NCBI GenBank assembly: GCA_900553345.1
Contig: USDE01000116.1
Span: forward strand, 1 to 5,327
Length of the DNA stretch: 5,327 bases
Origin: an uncultured Collinsella sp.
GTDB taxonomy: Bacteria; Actinomycetota; Coriobacteriia; Coriobacteriales; Coriobacteriaceae
Direction of reading: 5' to 3'
The notes below the pieces were generated by a model. The model saw nothing but the letters and a program-made list of their open reading frames with translations, was not told where the DNA came from and made no database searches. Numbering within the stretch: the stretch's first letter is position 1; the number at the start of each line of letters is the position of its first letter. Made by a program: the position numbers and the translations under genes. Below, piece after piece: positions 5,059 through 5,327 of this stretch.

Positions 5059-5327
5059 GTGATTGATTCGGAACAGCTTAAGCAGCATATGGTCAAGGCC
5101 GTGGAGGAGATTCGCGCCACCAATCCGATGGCCGGCTCCATCACCAACACGGTGACGATCGACTTTGTCGCCAACGCACAGCTCGCCGTGGGCGGATCGG
5201 CCGCCATGGTCTATCTGCCCGACGAAGGCGAGGCACTCGTTGCCGGCGGCGGCGCCATCTATCTCAACATGGGCACGCTCTTCCCCATCTACGAGCAGAC
5301 GATTCCCCGAGCGGCCAAGGCGGCACA
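5059..5327 (+). CDS. thiM: Hydroxyethylthiazole kinase ThiM, N-terminal part (cut by window edge)
   Basis: ThiM phosphorylates 4-methyl-5-(2-hydroxyethyl)thiazole with ATP, salvaging the thiazole half of thiamine for joining to the pyrimidine half by ThiE. The visible 89 codons start with GTG and show the family N-terminus: NPMAGSITNTVTIDFVAN (22-39), then LAVGGSAAMV (42-51), matching the usual ALGASPxM thiazole-site loop, and YLNMGTL (68-74), matching the usual INxGTL. Two positions look unusual against E. coli ThiM: Ser for His before the TN pair, and Ala for Pro in GGSAAM. The full protein is usually about 260-280 residues, so roughly two thirds, including the ATP site, lie beyond the window. 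The TPP riboswitch immediately upstream independently supports the thiamine role, and thiE/thiD would be the expected downstream genes. Confidence 0.93.
   Translation, partial: MIDSEQLKQHMVKAVEEIRATNPMAGSITNTVTIDFVANAQLAVGGSAAMVYLPDEGEALVAGGGAIYLNMGTLFPIYEQTIPRAAKAA

Overview
The window is high in G+C and gene-dense, with Shine-Dalgarno sites such as AAAGGA, AAAGGGAG and AAGGAGG. It reads like a Gram-positive, anaerobe-type actinobacterial chromosome. The protein flavour (an EHIGD-type uracil permease, a short MetE-like protein, an MtaR-like LysR regulator, and thiM behind a TPP riboswitch) suggests the class Coriobacteriia, perhaps a Collinsella relative. This taxonomic guess is inference only. 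The content is housekeeping and salvage metabolism; I see no phage, IS, CRISPR or defence genes.

Layout: the 3' end of a plus-strand gene (1-180, possibly an alpha/beta-hydrolase) converges on a minus-strand series across a hairpin that can terminate both transcripts (183-216). The minus-strand genes, in order of transcription from right to left, are a Cof-type HAD phosphatase (3895-4803), a LysR-family regulator whose ribosome site overlaps the HAD stop (2988-3884), a short MetE/YxjG-YxjH-type methyltransferase (1699-2832), and an NCS2 uracil permease (242-1576). Divergently on the plus strand, a TPP riboswitch with a clear intrinsic terminator leads into thiM (5059 to the window edge), cut at its 3' end. 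The longest stretch without a coding region is 4804-5058 and is nearly filled with regulatory sequence.

How the parts fit: the most interesting piece is 2833-2987, between the LysR gene and the MetE-like gene. The LysR protein closely resembles the streptococcal methionine regulators MtaR/MetR/CpsY. The spacer holds a perfect inverted repeat containing TATAG-N7-CTATA, the same arms and spacing as the streptococcal MET-box. A second perfect 14-bp palindrome, TATGAGCGCTCATA, lies between it and the start codon. I infer a local methionine-control module in which the LysR protein governs the neighbouring methyltransferase, possibly with a second repressor.

At the right, thiamine salvage (ThiM) is controlled by TPP through transcription termination. 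A long inverted repeat sits between the divergent HAD and thiM promoters and may be a dispersed repeat or an operator. The uracil permease appears to be transcribed from its own promoter and has no other pyrimidine gene beside it here.
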